From positions 104,231 through 168,230 of the forward strand of contig NZ_FOHE01000009.1 in assembly GCF_900111445.1 (NCBI RefSeq): a DNA stretch of 64,000 nt, read 5' to 3'. The stretch comes from Oceanobacillus limi (GTDB lineage: Bacteria > Bacillota > Bacilli > Bacillales > Amphibacillaceae). The notes below the pieces were generated by a model. That model saw nothing but the letters and a program-made list of their open reading frames with translations. It made no database searches and had not been told where the DNA came from. Below, piece after piece: positions 1 through 11,489 of this stretch. Both the position numbers and the translations under genes were made by a program. Positions within the stretch are counted from its first letter, which is position 1; each line of letters opens with the position of its first letter.

Positions 1-1051
1 CTTGCTTGGAAATTGATTTTGATACAATTGTTGAAGATGTGTTTGGTGCTAGGTGATGCATTTTGGCACCAGCATCTTGCAATTGACCTTTACCAGCTAA
101 TGCAATAGATAACGTGTTACCACGTGCACCTTCCCCTTTAAGGATAACTGCTGGATATTTCATCGTTAATTTCGAACCAATATTTCCGTCAATCCATTCC
201 ATTGTTGCATTCGCATCACATGTAGCACGTTTGGTTACTAAGTTGTAAACATTGTTTGCCCAGTTTTGGATCGTTGTATAACGGCAATATCCATCTTTCT
301 TAACAAAAATTTCAACTACCGCACTATGAAGTGAATTTGTTGTATAAACTGGTGCAGTACAACCTTCTACATAATGAACCGATGCACCTTCATCTACAAT
401 AATCAGCGTACGCTCAAACTGTCCCATATTCTCTGAATTAATACGGAAGTATGCTTGAAGTGGTGTTGTCGCTTCAACGCCTTTAGGAACATAAATAAAG
501 GAACCACCAGACCATACAGCTGAGTTCAGTGCAGCAAATTTATTATCTGTATACGGAATAACTTTACCGAAATACTCCTTGAATAATTCTTCATTTTCTT
601 TTAAGGCTGTATCTGTATCCTTAAATACAATACCTAGCTCTTCTAAATCTTCCTTCAAGCTATGGTATACAACCTCTGATTCATACTGTGCAGATACACC
701 TGCAAGGTATTTTTGTTCTGCTTCTGGAATACCTAATTTATCAAATGTTTGTTTGATTTCATCAGGCACTTCATCCCACGATCTACCTTGTTTTTCAGAT
801 GGCTTTACATAATAAACTATTTCATCAAAATCTAATCCAGTAAGGTCTCCACCCCATTGTGGCATTGGACGCTCATAGAAATGTTCTAATGCTTTTAATC
901 GATAATCAAGCATCCATTGAGGTTCCTCTTTCATCCTAGAGATTTCTTCCACGACATTACGAGTAAGACCACGTTCCGTACGGAAAATCGAAACATCTTT
1001 ATCCGAAAAACCGTATTTATACTCTTCCATTTCCGGCATATTTTTCGCCAT
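1..1051 (-). CDS. sufB: SufB, Fe-S cluster assembly scaffold subunit (partial, 3' end beyond window)
   Basis: Reading the minus strand from an ATG at 1051 gives an uninterrupted frame beginning [19 protein letters not shown] and running off the window edge after about 350 codons. Full-length SufB is about 465 residues, so roughly the last quarter is missing. SufB forms the SufBC2D scaffold on which Fe-S clusters are built with sulfur delivered from SufS/SufU. An SD (GGAGGG) sits just upstream. It is the last gene of sufCDSUB, starting 34 bp after the sufU stop. The start and identity are secure; the C-terminus cannot be judged. Confidence 0.95.
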   Translation of the reverse strand, partial: MAKNMPEMEEYKYGFSDKDVSIFRTERGLTRNVVEEISRMKEEPQWMLDYRLKALEHFYERPMPQWGGDLTGLDFDEIVYYVKPSEKQGRSWDEVPDEIKQTFDKLGIPEAEQKYLAGVSAQYESEVVYHSLKEDLEELGIVFKDTDTALKENEELFKEYFGKVIPYTDNKFAALNSAVWSGGSFIYVPKGVEATTPLQAYFRINSENMGQFERTLIIVDEGASVHYVEGCTAPVYTTNSLHSAVVEIFVKKDGYCRYTTIQNWANNVYNLVTKRATCDANATMEWIDGNIGSKLTMKYPAVILKGEGARGNTLSIALAGKGQLQDAGAKMHHLAPNTSSTIVSKSISKQ

Positions 1052-1085
1052 TTTATACCCTCCTTTAGGTGCTTAAAAACCAACC

Positions 1086-4034
<2,949 letters not shown>

Positions 4035-4051
4035 ATTATCCCTCCTTACGT

Positions 4052-4837
4052 TTATGCATTTTGCTCTACAGTTTCGTCTTCAATGCCTAACTCTTCTTTA
4101 ATCCAGTCATAACCTTCTGCTTCTAGACGTTGAGCTAGTTCAGGTCCGCCAGACTTCACAACACGACCTTGCATCATTACGTGTACTTTATCAGGAGTAA
4201 TGTAGTTTAATAAGCGTTGGTAGTGTGTAATAATTAAGCAGCCAAAGTTTTCATCACGTAATTTGTTGATCCCTTTTGATACTACTTTTAAAGCATCAAT
4301 ATCTAATCCTGAGTCAATTTCATCTAAAATTGCAATTTCAGGTTTCAATAACATTAATTGAAGGATTTCATTACGTTTTTTCTCTCCACCAGAGAAACCT
4401 TCATTTAAGTAACGTTGAGCCATATTTTTATCAATTTCTAAGTAATCTAATGCTTCATCCATTTCTTTAATGAATTTCATTAATGGAATTTCATCGCCTT
4501 CTTCACGACGAGCATTAATCGAGGAACGCAAGAAATCAGAAGTTGTAACACCACTAATTTCACTTGGGTACTGCATTGCTAAGAATAGGCCTGCACGTGC
4601 ACGCTCATCTACTTCCATCTCTAGCACATCTTCCCCATCAAGAAGTACGCTTCCTTCTGTAATTTCATATTTCGGATGACCCATGATAGCTGATGCCAAT
4701 GTGGACTTACCTGTACCATTTGGTCCCATTACTGCGTGGAACTCGCCACCATTGATTGTTAAGTCTACACCCTTTAATATCTCTTTATCTTCAATTGATA
4801 CATGAAGATTCTTAATTTCTAGTGTTGATCCTGCCAT
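4052..4837 (-). CDS. sufC: SufC, Fe-S assembly ABC ATPase
   Basis: The product has 261 residues and is a soluble ABC-type ATPase that powers the SufBC2D scaffold. Walker A GPNGTGKST lies at about 38-46, the signature FSGGEKKR near 148, Walker B AILDEIDSGLD near 168-178, and the switch His in LIITHYQR. The SD TGGAGGT is 8 nt from the ATG. It is the first gene of the sufCDSUB operon, so the promoter should lie in 4838-5040. That stretch is very AT-rich, with a candidate TATAAT at about 4862, but no convincing -35 or operator was seen. Confidence 0.97.
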   Translation of the reverse strand: MAGSTLEIKNLHVSIEDKEILKGVDLTINGGEFHAVMGPNGTGKSTLASAIMGHPKYEITEGSVLLDGEDVLEMEVDERARAGLFLAMQYPSEISGVTTSDFLRSSINARREEGDEIPLMKFIKEMDEALDYLEIDKNMAQRYLNEGFSGGEKKRNEILQLMLLKPEIAILDEIDSGLDIDALKVVSKGINKLRDENFGCLIITHYQRLLNYITPDKVHVMMQGRVVKSGGPELAQRLEAEGYDWIKEELGIEDETVEQNA

Positions 4838-5060
4838 ATCGATACCTCCAAATACTATTTTATTATAAAATTTGAATAGAATTTACATCCATTCTCAATT
4901 TATTCTCATTACAATCTTAAATCATTTCGAATGTATAATCAACAAATTTAAGTCGTAAAAGCAATATTATTCCAAGTAAATCAGACAAAATTCTATCCCT
5001 TTTTTCTTCTATTGTATTAGTATCACTAATTAATGGTAAATTTAGTCACCTGAAGCAAAA

Positions 5061-5088
5061 AAACTGGCACTCGATTCGAGTACCAGTT
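5061..5088 (-). terminator. Rho-independent terminator of the 56-residue ORF
   Basis: On the minus strand a hairpin ACTGGTACTCGA / TCGAGTGCCAGT with a two-base loop and one mismatch is followed directly by seven T residues. It lies just after the stop codon of the small gene at 5105-5275. Confidence 0.85.
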
Positions 5089-5104
5089 ATGTGTTTACGA
5101 TCTA

Positions 5105-5275
5105 TTATTTATGAATTTGATTATCAAGTTCAGCAACCATGTGTTTACATTTTTCGTATTCTTTATCACGCCGTTTTTCTACAATCATTCGCTTTTCTAA
5201 TTTACGACTGTACTCTGCATAACAAATCTGATGCGATTGTTGCATCTGCTTCTCCATCTCAGGAGTGTAATTCAT
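5105..5275 (-). CDS. Small hypothetical protein, 56 residues, charged and probably helical
   Basis: This short frame begins MNYTPEMEKQMQQSHQICYA and ends DNQIHK. It is rich in Lys, Glu, Arg and Gln, has two Cys, and has no signal or membrane segment. A strong terminator follows 17 bp after the stop, which supports a real monocistronic gene. The SD region is odd: the best purine run (AAAGGATGA) is over 20 nt upstream, and the nearer candidate (GTGAG) lies inside a perfect palindrome. I do not recognise the family. It sits between metQ and sufC. Confidence 0.55.
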   Translation of the reverse strand: MNYTPEMEKQMQQSHQICYAEYSRKLEKRMIVEKRRDKEYEKCKHMVAELDNQIHK

Positions 5276-5282
5276 CTTAATC

Positions 5283-5298
5283 TCACTATTAATAGTGA
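5283..5298 (-). promoter_or_regulatory. Perfect 16-bp palindrome in the leader of the 56-residue ORF
   Basis: TCACTATTAATAGTGA is fully self-complementary. It lies 7 nt upstream of the ATG at 5275, and its 3' arm contains the only purine-rich SD-like bases at normal spacing. It could be an operator or an RNA hairpin that hides the ribosome site. No known regulator is assigned. Confidence 0.45.
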
Positions 5299-5639
5299 AT
5301 CATCCTTTCGTATTGTTTACGCTATAAATCGTAACACACGGACACGAAGTACTCCAAAGTGCATATAGCGCGCTACTTTCGGATGAAATTCTATATGGAT
5401 CCATTTGGATTGAATAGCAAGAAATCTTCATAACATTTAGCGAATTACTTCCATATACTTACCATTTCTCAACATTTGAATTTTGAGACAGGATGAATTC
5501 AAAAAATGATTGTTATTCAAAAAAACTTAATGGTGAAATCCTTAATCCGGCAGTAAAAAAAGTTTCACCTAACCACAAATGGGTCCAAATAGCGGAATAA
5601 GGAACCTCATCCCCTAATGCATATATCGCAGACCAAAAA
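5299..5639. other. Intergenic stretch with a repeat-E-like copy
   Basis: No gene is seen. At 5580-5633 a segment reading GGGTCCAAATAGCGGAATAA followed by GGAACCTCATCC resembles repeat family E units at 38993-39063 and 39149-39243. The rest is AT-rich without further recognisable structure. Confidence 0.5.
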
Positions 5640-5682
5640 CAGAAGAAAGCTAGTGAACTTTATAAATTCACTAGCTTTCTGG
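5640..5682 (-). terminator. Terminator of the metNPQ operon
   Basis: A 14-bp perfect stem (AGAAAGCTAGTGAA / TTCACTAGCTTTCT) with a short loop lies 8 bp beyond the metQ stop. A moderately T-rich stretch follows on the minus strand. Confidence 0.85.
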
Positions 5683-5687
5683 ACAAA

Positions 5688-6548
5688 TTAGTTATTGCCA
5701 CCAACTGGTACTACCGCACCTTCGTATTTTTCTAGAATAAAGTTTTGAATCTCTTCTGATTGCAATACATCTACCAACGTTTGAAGCGCCTCATTCTCTG
5801 TATCTTCTGAACGTACGGCGATAACATTTACATACTCTGATTCAGACCCTTCAATAAATAAAGCATCTTCCAATGGATTTAGATCAGCTCCTAATGCATA
5901 GTTTGTATTAATTACGACCAAAGCATCTTCCTCTGATAGATAAATCTCTGGAAGGATCTCTGGAAGTACATCCGCCGAGAATTCCAATTCTTTCGGATTT
6001 TCCACAATATCCTCTAACGTTGCAGCAGACTTTTTCACGTCTTCATCTAAAGTTATCAAACCATTTTGTTCGAACAACGTTAAAATACGTCCATGTTCAG
6101 CTACGGAATTACTTAAGATAACTTCTGTACCTTCTGGGATTTCATCAATACTTGTAATACTTTGTGAGTATACTCCCATCGGTTCCACATGGATCCCATC
6201 AATATAATCTAAGTCATATCCAGTATCTTCTATCGTGTTTTCAAGGTATGGAATATGTTGAAAATAGTTCGCATCTAAGTCTCCACTTGCTAAATCATCA
6301 TTTGGAAATACATAATCCTCATATGGTTCAATTTCAAGTATGATTCCTTCTTCTTCTAATAAAGGCTTGGCTTCCTCTAAAATTTCAGAATGAGGAACAC
6401 TTGATGCCCCAACTACAATCGTTTCTTCTGTATTTTCACTGTTATTTTCAGATGTACCTTCATTGCTATCACCTGAATTACTTCCACCACCACAAGCAGC
6501 TAAAGCAAAAATAATTAATAAAGATAATAAACTAAAAATCCTTTTCAT
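5688..6548 (-). CDS. metQ: MetQ, methionine ABC transporter substrate-binding lipoprotein
   Basis: The product has about 286 residues. It is a lipoprotein that binds methionine outside the membrane and feeds MetNP. A hydrophobic signal ends in the lipobox LAAC (Cys about 19), then a Gly/Ser/Asn/Glu-rich linker, then the NlpA-type domain with YFQHIPYLEN. I chose the ATG at 6548 because the GAGGAG SD is 8 nt upstream; an upstream in-frame GTG overlaps the SD. It is the third gene of metNPQ and is followed by a strong terminator. Confidence 0.94.
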   Translation of the reverse strand: MKRIFSLLSLLIIFALAACGGGSNSGDSNEGTSENNSENTEETIVVGASSVPHSEILEEAKPLLEEEGIILEIEPYEDYVFPNDDLASGDLDANYFQHIPYLENTIEDTGYDLDYIDGIHVEPMGVYSQSITSIDEIPEGTEVILSNSVAEHGRILTLFEQNGLITLDEDVKKSAATLEDIVENPKELEFSADVLPEILPEIYLSEEDALVVINTNYALGADLNPLEDALFIEGSESEYVNVIAVRSEDTENEALQTLVDVLQSEEIQNFILEKYEGAVVPVGGNN

Positions 6549-6611
6549 GTTATACACTCCTCTGTATTTTTTATATAAAATCGGCTCATTGCCGTTTCTA
6601 CCTCAATTTGT

Positions 6612-7280
6612 TTAGCGTTTATCCAGTTTATTAGATATAATGTCTCCAATGAATTGGAAAATAAATACAATAATAACAATGACTACGGTACATACAAAGA
6701 CAACATCAAAGTCTCGGCGCATAAATCCAAAATAATGTGCGTAGTTTCCAAGTCCACCAGCACCAATTACTCCAGCCATCGCGGTATAACCAATTAATGC
6801 AATTGCCGTTACAGTAAGACCGGAAATAAGTGCTGGCATCGATTCAGGTAATAACACTCTGAAAATGATTGTTCGTGTCTTAGCTCCCATTGCTTGAGCT
6901 GCTTCTATAACTCCTTTATCGATCTCCTTTAGTGCAATTTCCACTAGTCTTCCATAGAAAGGTGCTGCACCAATAATAAGAGCAGGTAGAGCAGCATTAG
7001 GACCTCGAATTGTACCTACAAGAAAGTCAGTAAATGGGAATAGTAGTAGGATTAAAATAATAAATGGAATAGCCCGAAATACATTAACAAACGATGCAAC
7101 GATCCAATTAAGAACCCTATTTTCCCAAAGACCGCCTTTCATTGTTAAGTAAAGTAATAAACCTAGTAATATTCCTAAGATGAATGTTCCTGCCAATGCA
7201 ATGATCGTCATATAAAATGTTTCGTATGTTGCTTCAATTAAATCTTCTACTTTAAGATTTGGAAATAAATTAGTTAGCAC
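6612..7280 (-). CDS. metP: MetP (MetI-type), methionine ABC transporter permease
   Basis: The product has 222 residues with about five hydrophobic segments and the permease EAA loop EAAQAMGAKTRTIIFRVLLPES, which docks on MetN. The start is a GTG at 7280 with GGAGGT 8 nt upstream, both inside the end of metN (11-nt overlap), indicating coupling. Family length is normal. Confidence 0.94.
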   Translation of the reverse strand: MLTNLFPNLKVEDLIEATYETFYMTIIALAGTFILGILLGLLLYLTMKGGLWENRVLNWIVASFVNVFRAIPFIILILLLFPFTDFLVGTIRGPNAALPALIIGAAPFYGRLVEIALKEIDKGVIEAAQAMGAKTRTIIFRVLLPESMPALISGLTVTAIALIGYTAMAGVIGAGGLGNYAHYFGFMRRDFDVVFVCTVVIVIIVFIFQFIGDIISNKLDKR

Positions 7281-8298
7281 GTTGAATAACCTCCACTTCT
7301 ACCGAGGTTTCTTCGGTAATAAATGCAACGGCATTATCCTTTTCCCTTTCATCTCCATTAATTTGGACAATCAAGTTACCGTATGCCCCCATCTGTGTTT
7401 GGGTGATTTTTCCCTGAAGAATGTTTATATCTACATTGAATTGTTTTGCTATTTTACTAATTAATGCTTGGTTTGCCGAATCACCAACAAAGTGTAAGCG
7501 GAAAATATCTTCCCCTTTGTAAGTTGACTGTAGTTGTTCTAAATCATCATCTTCCCCACTACCCATTACTTGTTCAACAAATTTCTTCGTTACAGATTGT
7601 TTTGGTTTAAGGAATACCTCTAAAACCTCACCTTGTTCTACAATCTTTCCATTTTCCATTACAGCTACCTGGTTACAAATTTTTCGGATAACATGCATTT
7701 CATGGGTAATAAGTATAATTGTTAAACCTAGTTTTTTATTAATATCTACCAATAAATCTAAAATGGCATTCGTCGTTTCTGGATCCAGGGCTGAAGTTGC
7801 TTCATCACATAGGAGGACTTTCGGATTGTTTGCCAAAGCTCTCGCAATACCAACTCGTTGCTTCTGCCCCCCACTTAATTGGGAAGGGTATGCATTTTCC
7901 CTACCAGCTAACCCAACGAGTTGAATTAACTCTAATACTCGCCTTTCACGTTCTTCTTTTGGAACGCCAGCTATTTCAAGCGGAAAAGCAATATTATCTT
8001 TCACTGTTCGCGACCATAACAAATTAAAATGTTGGAAGATCATACCGATCTCCTGTCTTGCTAATCGAAGATCCCTTTTATTTAATGCCGTTATTTCCCT
8101 ATCACCTATCTTAATGCTTCCTTCCGATGGCTCCTCTAATCGGTTTAGCAATCGAACAAAGGTACTTTTTCCCGCACCACTATAACCAATTACACCGAAG
8201 ATTTCCCCATCTTTTATATCTAGGTTTAAACGGTCTACGGCAGTAATATTATCTTCCTTTGCCTGAAAAACCTTTCGTAACCCTTTAATGGATATCAC
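7270..8298 (-). CDS. metN: MetN, methionine ABC transporter ATPase
   Basis: The product has 342 residues. Walker A GYSGAGKST, signature LSGGQKQR, Walker B VLLCDEATSALD and switch His THEMHV are all present. A C-terminal NIL (ACT-like) domain over roughly the last 90 residues carries the methionine-sensing region of this family. I take the GTG at 8298 (MISIKGLRKVF) because AGGAGG lies 7 nt upstream and the length then matches B. subtilis MetN. It is the first gene after a SAM riboswitch. Confidence 0.95.
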   Translation of the reverse strand: MISIKGLRKVFQAKEDNITAVDRLNLDIKDGEIFGVIGYSGAGKSTFVRLLNRLEEPSEGSIKIGDREITALNKRDLRLARQEIGMIFQHFNLLWSRTVKDNIAFPLEIAGVPKEERERRVLELIQLVGLAGRENAYPSQLSGGQKQRVGIARALANNPKVLLCDEATSALDPETTNAILDLLVDINKKLGLTIILITHEMHVIRKICNQVAVMENGKIVEQGEVLEVFLKPKQSVTKKFVEQVMGSGEDDDLEQLQSTYKGEDIFRLHFVGDSANQALISKIAKQFNVDINILQGKITQTQMGAYGNLIVQINGDEREKDNAVAFITEETSVEVEVIQRAN

Positions 8299-8388
8299 GG
8301 ATATTCCTCCTAAACGAAAATCTATTTTTCGTATTGTTATTCTGTCCTTAGATAATTTACTTATCACTTCGAATTCTTCATATAAAAA

Positions 8389-8550
8389 GAAAAACGCCTT
8401 TCTGCATAAGAGAACAGAAAGACGTAATATATCTCACGTTCTCTCATCTTTCAAAGCATAATGCTTTGTAGGAATTGGCACCTTTCCAAACAAAAGTTTG
8501 ATGGTTGCCGCGGGTTCATAGGGCCTTTCCCTCCACCGCTCTAGATAAGA
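8389..8550 (-). promoter_or_regulatory. SAM-I (S-box) riboswitch with terminator, controls metNPQ
   Basis: On the minus strand the S-box core elements appear in order: CTTATCTAGAGCGGTGGAGG, GGCCCTATGAACCCGCGGCA, GGTGCCAATTCC, and a closing GAAAGATGAGAG strand near 8441. A transcription terminator follows at 8389-8425 (ACGTCTTTCTG hairpin plus five Ts). In this class SAM binding stabilises the terminator, so high SAM turns the operon off. The terminator ends about 90 nt before the metN start. Confidence 0.95.
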
Positions 8551-8638
8551 GTTAGATCATATTCAATTAAAATTAATTTAGGACGTTAAATCGATAAATA
8601 GAATAATAGCATCGTTTTTTAAAACTGTCAACATATTT

Positions 8639-8956
8639 TCAAGATTTTTTCTCGAACAAATCTGCCCTGTACTTCATGATGTAGCTGTAAATGTTAGGAA
8701 CCGATTGAAAGGCATAAATTTTTTCTTCAATCCTTCCATTTTGCTTAATAAATAAGCAAGGAACGCTTTCAATTTGGTTTTCCTGCATAAACGATGGATA
8801 CAATGATGCATTCATGTCATAAAACAGATCGTCTTTATGGACAGCTTCTATTTGCCTTAAGATATTCCGAGCTACATGACAAGTTCCACAGAAAGGTGTG
8901 TGAATAAAAATCATTACCGAATCTTTTTCAAGTATTTTTTCATTGATATTTTGCAA
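8639..8956 (-). CDS. yusE: YusE-like thioredoxin-fold protein
   Basis: The product has 105 residues with a thioredoxin fold and an active-site motif CGTC at about 23-26 in the context HTPFCGTCHVA. It also has the cis-Pro-type segment SVPCLFI near residue 66. It probably acts in cytoplasmic thiol exchange; substrates are unknown. The start is a TTG at 8956 with GGGTGA upstream. The gene order yusE-yusF-gcvH matches B. subtilis downstream of metNPQ, with yusF only 19 bp upstream. Confidence 0.8.
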   Translation of the reverse strand: MQNINEKILEKDSVMIFIHTPFCGTCHVARNILRQIEAVHKDDLFYDMNASLYPSFMQENQIESVPCLFIKQNGRIEEKIYAFQSVPNIYSYIMKYRADLFEKKS

Positions 8957-8975
8957 ATAATCACCCTATCTACAC

Positions 8976-9332
8976 TTACATTAAAAAAATGGGATTTACC
9001 GCGATGTGCTTACTTACTAATGCTGTGGCTAAATAACTTTCTGGAGTAGTAGCAACTTCACGATATTCACTACTAACATAGATGTGTTCAGCATGGGGCA
9101 ACTCATTAGATAATTGTTTACGAAGTTTTTGTCCGGACGGATCTTCATCTACTAATATAAACACATCTCGATGATCCAAATCATAGGTTTCTAATAGTTC
9201 ATCAAACCTTTCCACAGCAAAAGTCCCATTTGTACAGATAATGGTCACAGCTTCATCGATAATTCTTTCGATTTGTTTTTTATCGGTAACCCCCTCCACA
9301 ATAATAACTTTTTCTGCGTTTTCTGTCATCAT
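8976..9332 (-). CDS. yusF: YusF-like Toprim-domain protein
   Basis: The product has 118 residues and is a single Toprim domain. The conserved Glu lies in VIIVEGVTDKKQ near 12 and the acidic DED motif in FILVDEDPSGQKLR near 80. Toprim domains occur in nucleases, primases and topoisomerases; the stand-alone small form resembles the RNase M5 type, but its substrate is not known. SD AGGAGTG precedes the ATG pair at 9332/9329. The B. subtilis neighbour yusG is absent here. Confidence 0.8.
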   Translation of the reverse strand: MMTENAEKVIIVEGVTDKKQIERIIDEAVTIICTNGTFAVERFDELLETYDLDHRDVFILVDEDPSGQKLRKQLSNELPHAEHIYVSSEYREVATTPESYLATALVSKHIAVNPIFLM

Positions 9333-9420
9333 GACATAACACTCCTAAAAGTTTAATGTAAATGTTAAGAAAAGCTGACTCATACCAAACAATGGTTGAG
9401 TCAGCCAATATGTATCTTTA

Positions 9421-9804
9421 TTAATCTTCTTCAATAACTTCTTGATAACCCTCAGCAGATAATAAATCATCTAATTCTGATTCATCAGATGGTTCGACAA
9501 CGATCATCCATGCCTTTTCATATGGAGATTCATTTACTAATTCTGGGCTATCTTCAAGCTCGTCATTAATTTCAACAATTTTTCCACTTATTGGAGCATA
9601 TAATTCGGAAACAGTTTTAACGGATTCAACACTTCCGAACGGCTCGTCAGCCTCAATATCTTCTCCTACTTCAGGAAGCTCAACAAATACGATATCTCCT
9701 AGTTCATCTTGAGCAAAATCAGTAATACCAATGCGAACTTTGTCGCCTTCTTTTTTAACCCATTCATGTTCTTCTGAATATAATAAGTCTTTTGGTAAAC
9801 TCAC
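9421..9804 (-). CDS. gcvH: GcvH, glycine cleavage system H protein
   Basis: The product has 127 residues. It carries the lipoyl arm of the glycine cleavage complex and, in Bacillus, relays octanoyl/lipoyl groups to other enzymes. The lipoylated Lys is at about 63 in [12 protein letters not shown] choose the GTG at 9804 ([18 protein letters not shown]) because GGAGGGA is 7 nt upstream and length and N-terminus then match the B. subtilis protein; a longer frame starts at 9831 without an SD. The P, T and L partners are not nearby. Confidence 0.95.
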   Translation of the reverse strand: MSLPKDLLYSEEHEWVKKEGDKVRIGITDFAQDELGDIVFVELPEVGEDIEADEPFGSVESVKTVSELYAPISGKIVEINDELEDSPELVNESPYEKAWMIVVEPSDESELDDLLSAEGYQEVIEED

Positions 9805-9879
9805 GTTAAATCCCTCCAATAATTCATTCAAATTTACTATACATCGTACAAGCCATTATTTCTAGTATTTCACCTTACA

Positions 9880-10236
9880 TTATAACCAGTTTTCCTCATA
9901 TTGGTCCTCTTTAAAACCGACCGTCACTTTTCCTCCATCAGTTGCAATGGGACGCTTAATTAGCATTCCATCTGAAGCTAATATTTCTGCCATTTCTTCG
10001 GTACTAGCATCTTGAAGCTTTTCTTTCAAATTCAACTCACGGTATTTTTTTCCACTTGTATTAAAAAACTTTTTTGCTGGTAACCCACTCTTCTCCATCA
10101 AGCCTAAAATTTCATCTTTCGAAGGCGTTTCTTCCACAATATGTATGCTGTTATACGCAACGTTATGCTCATCAAGCCACTTCTTTGCTTTCTTGCATGT
10201 ACCACAATTTGGGTACCAATAAAAAGATAATGTCAA
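9880..10236 (-). CDS. yusI: YusI-like ArsC/Spx family protein
   Basis: The product has 118 residues of the ArsC/Spx thioredoxin-like fold. The N-terminus has a CxxC pair (CGTC at 11-14) and the C-terminal half has IKRPIATDG, the RP motif of this family. It may be a reductase or a Spx-like regulator; it is not Spx itself, which has a different C-terminus. The location next to gcvH matches B. subtilis yusI. SD AAAGGAGGGG. Confidence 0.85.
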   Translation of the reverse strand: MTLSFYWYPNCGTCKKAKKWLDEHNVAYNSIHIVEETPSKDEILGLMEKSGLPAKKFFNTSGKKYRELNLKEKLQDASTEEMAEILASDGMLIKRPIATDGGKVTVGFKEDQYEENWL

Positions 10237-10419
10237 AATGTTCCCCTCCTTTTTTATAGATTCTATTTTACCACGATTAAATCTCTTTTATTAAGTCTAT
10301 ATCGAAAAAGAATTTTCCTATGAAAATTTATTACACCTAGTAAAGTTTTATCCATCGTTTAGACAGTTAAGTTCATGTATACTAATAGTACAACTTTTTT
10401 CCGACGGAAGGGGTCGATT

Positions 10420-10965
10420 ATGCATTATATTAACGGTCTACCAATTCTATTAATTATCCTATCGCTAGTCGTTTATCTACCTTTGCGCTATTTAATTATC
10501 CAAAAAAAGAAGGAAACGCTTCGAATCTATCATGAAATAACTTACATTTTGATGATCATCTACATCGAAAGCCTACTTTACTTAACTGTATTTCCAACTC
10601 ATCATCCAATTCCAAATGAAAGCGTATCGATTAATCTAATTCCATTTCAAACGATAGCTATGTATGTAGAGTTTGAAGGTAATGTGGATATACAAATAAT
10701 AAATTTATTAGGAAACATAATCGTCTTTGTTCCAATTGGTATTTTTGCTGTTATCTTAAAGAAAAAAATCCTATTTAGAGAAGTACTTATTATTGGTTTT
10801 GCTAGCACATGCTTCATCGAAATTACCCAACTTATGTTTACATCGATTGGGATTATCTACCGTAGCTTTGACATTGATGACATAATCCTAAATACAATAG
10901 GGGTACTAATCGGCTATTTTATGGCAAGGTCGAGTCAGAAGTTCATTCCATTTCGAAAAAGTTAA
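10420..10965 (+). CDS. VanZ-like family membrane protein
   Basis: The product has 181 residues with five hydrophobic segments and the VanZ-family blocks NLLGNIIVFVPIG and SFDIDDIILNTIGVLIGY. VanZ gives low-level teicoplanin resistance in enterococci; most Bacillus homologues have no known role. I choose the ATG at 10420 (MHYINGLPIL) with GGAAGGGG upstream; the frame could open at 10375 but without a ribosome site. It stands alone, divergent from the yusI-like gene. Confidence 0.85.
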   Translation: MHYINGLPILLIILSLVVYLPLRYLIIQKKKETLRIYHEITYILMIIYIESLLYLTVFPTHHPIPNESVSINLIPFQTIAMYVEFEGNVDIQIINLLGNIIVFVPIGIFAVILKKKILFREVLIIGFASTCFIEITQLMFTSIGIIYRSFDIDDIILNTIGVLIGYFMARSSQKFIPFRKS

Positions 10966-11043
10966 TTCATAACCTACTTTTTTAATTTTCTAAATAATGT
11001 ATACTATAGTTAGGTAAATATATCTAGGAAGTGGGTTGGATTC

Positions 11044-11406
11044 ATGAAAAAGAACACCATCTTGCTGTTTACGTTACTATTATTTATTGTTCTATTTAAC
11101 GGATTAGCTGCCAAAGATCATCGGGCAGAAATAACAAAAAACATCGAAGAGCTACAAAGAGAATTTAATCGAAAGATCACCTTGTTTGAAACAGAGTTAA
11201 TACATAAGGAAAATAAAATAACTTCATTAGAAAATCATTTAGTAGGAAAAGAAAAACAGCTACAAGAACTAACTTCTCAGATCAACCACCTCTATTCTAA
11301 TAACCCCAACATCTCAAGTATATACCGCAGTGAAGTTAGTAATATAGAGAAAATAAAAGAACTACCAGCACTTTTTCGCCAAGATAAGAATGTCTTAACC
11401 AAATAA
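11044..11406 (+). CDS. Small exported or membrane-anchored coiled-coil protein, unknown function
   Basis: The product has 120 residues. An N-terminal hydrophobic segment (ILLFTLLLFIVLFNGLAA) looks like an uncleaved anchor or a signal peptide. Residues 30-85 form a heptad-like coiled coil, and a short Pro/Asn/Ser-rich tail follows. GGAAGTGGG precedes the ATG. A bidirectional terminator separates it from convergent fadE. Family not recognised. Confidence 0.7.
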   Translation: MKKNTILLFTLLLFIVLFNGLAAKDHRAEITKNIEELQREFNRKITLFETELIHKENKITSLENHLVGKEKQLQELTSQINHLYSNNPNISSIYRSEVSNIEKIKELPALFRQDKNVLTK

Positions 11407-11413
11407 AAATAAT

Positions 11414-11449
11414 TAGGGGTATAAATCAAGTTGTGATTTATACCCCTCT
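11414..11449. terminator. Bidirectional terminator between the coiled-coil gene and fadE
   Basis: A perfect 14-bp stem AGGGGTATAAATCA / TGATTTATACCCCT with a 5-nt loop lies between the convergent genes. Flanks are A-rich on the left and T-rich on the right. Confidence 0.88.
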
Positions 11450-11489
11450 CTTTATATGGTCCGATAACGAACCAAGTTATTGCATTCTG

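Noticed and set aside
4850..4925. Two ATTCTCAAT/ATTCTCATT direct repeats before sufC resembling a Fur box
   Set aside because: The right half does not match the 7-1-7 Fur pattern and the region is simply AT-rich; no reliable operator can be claimed.
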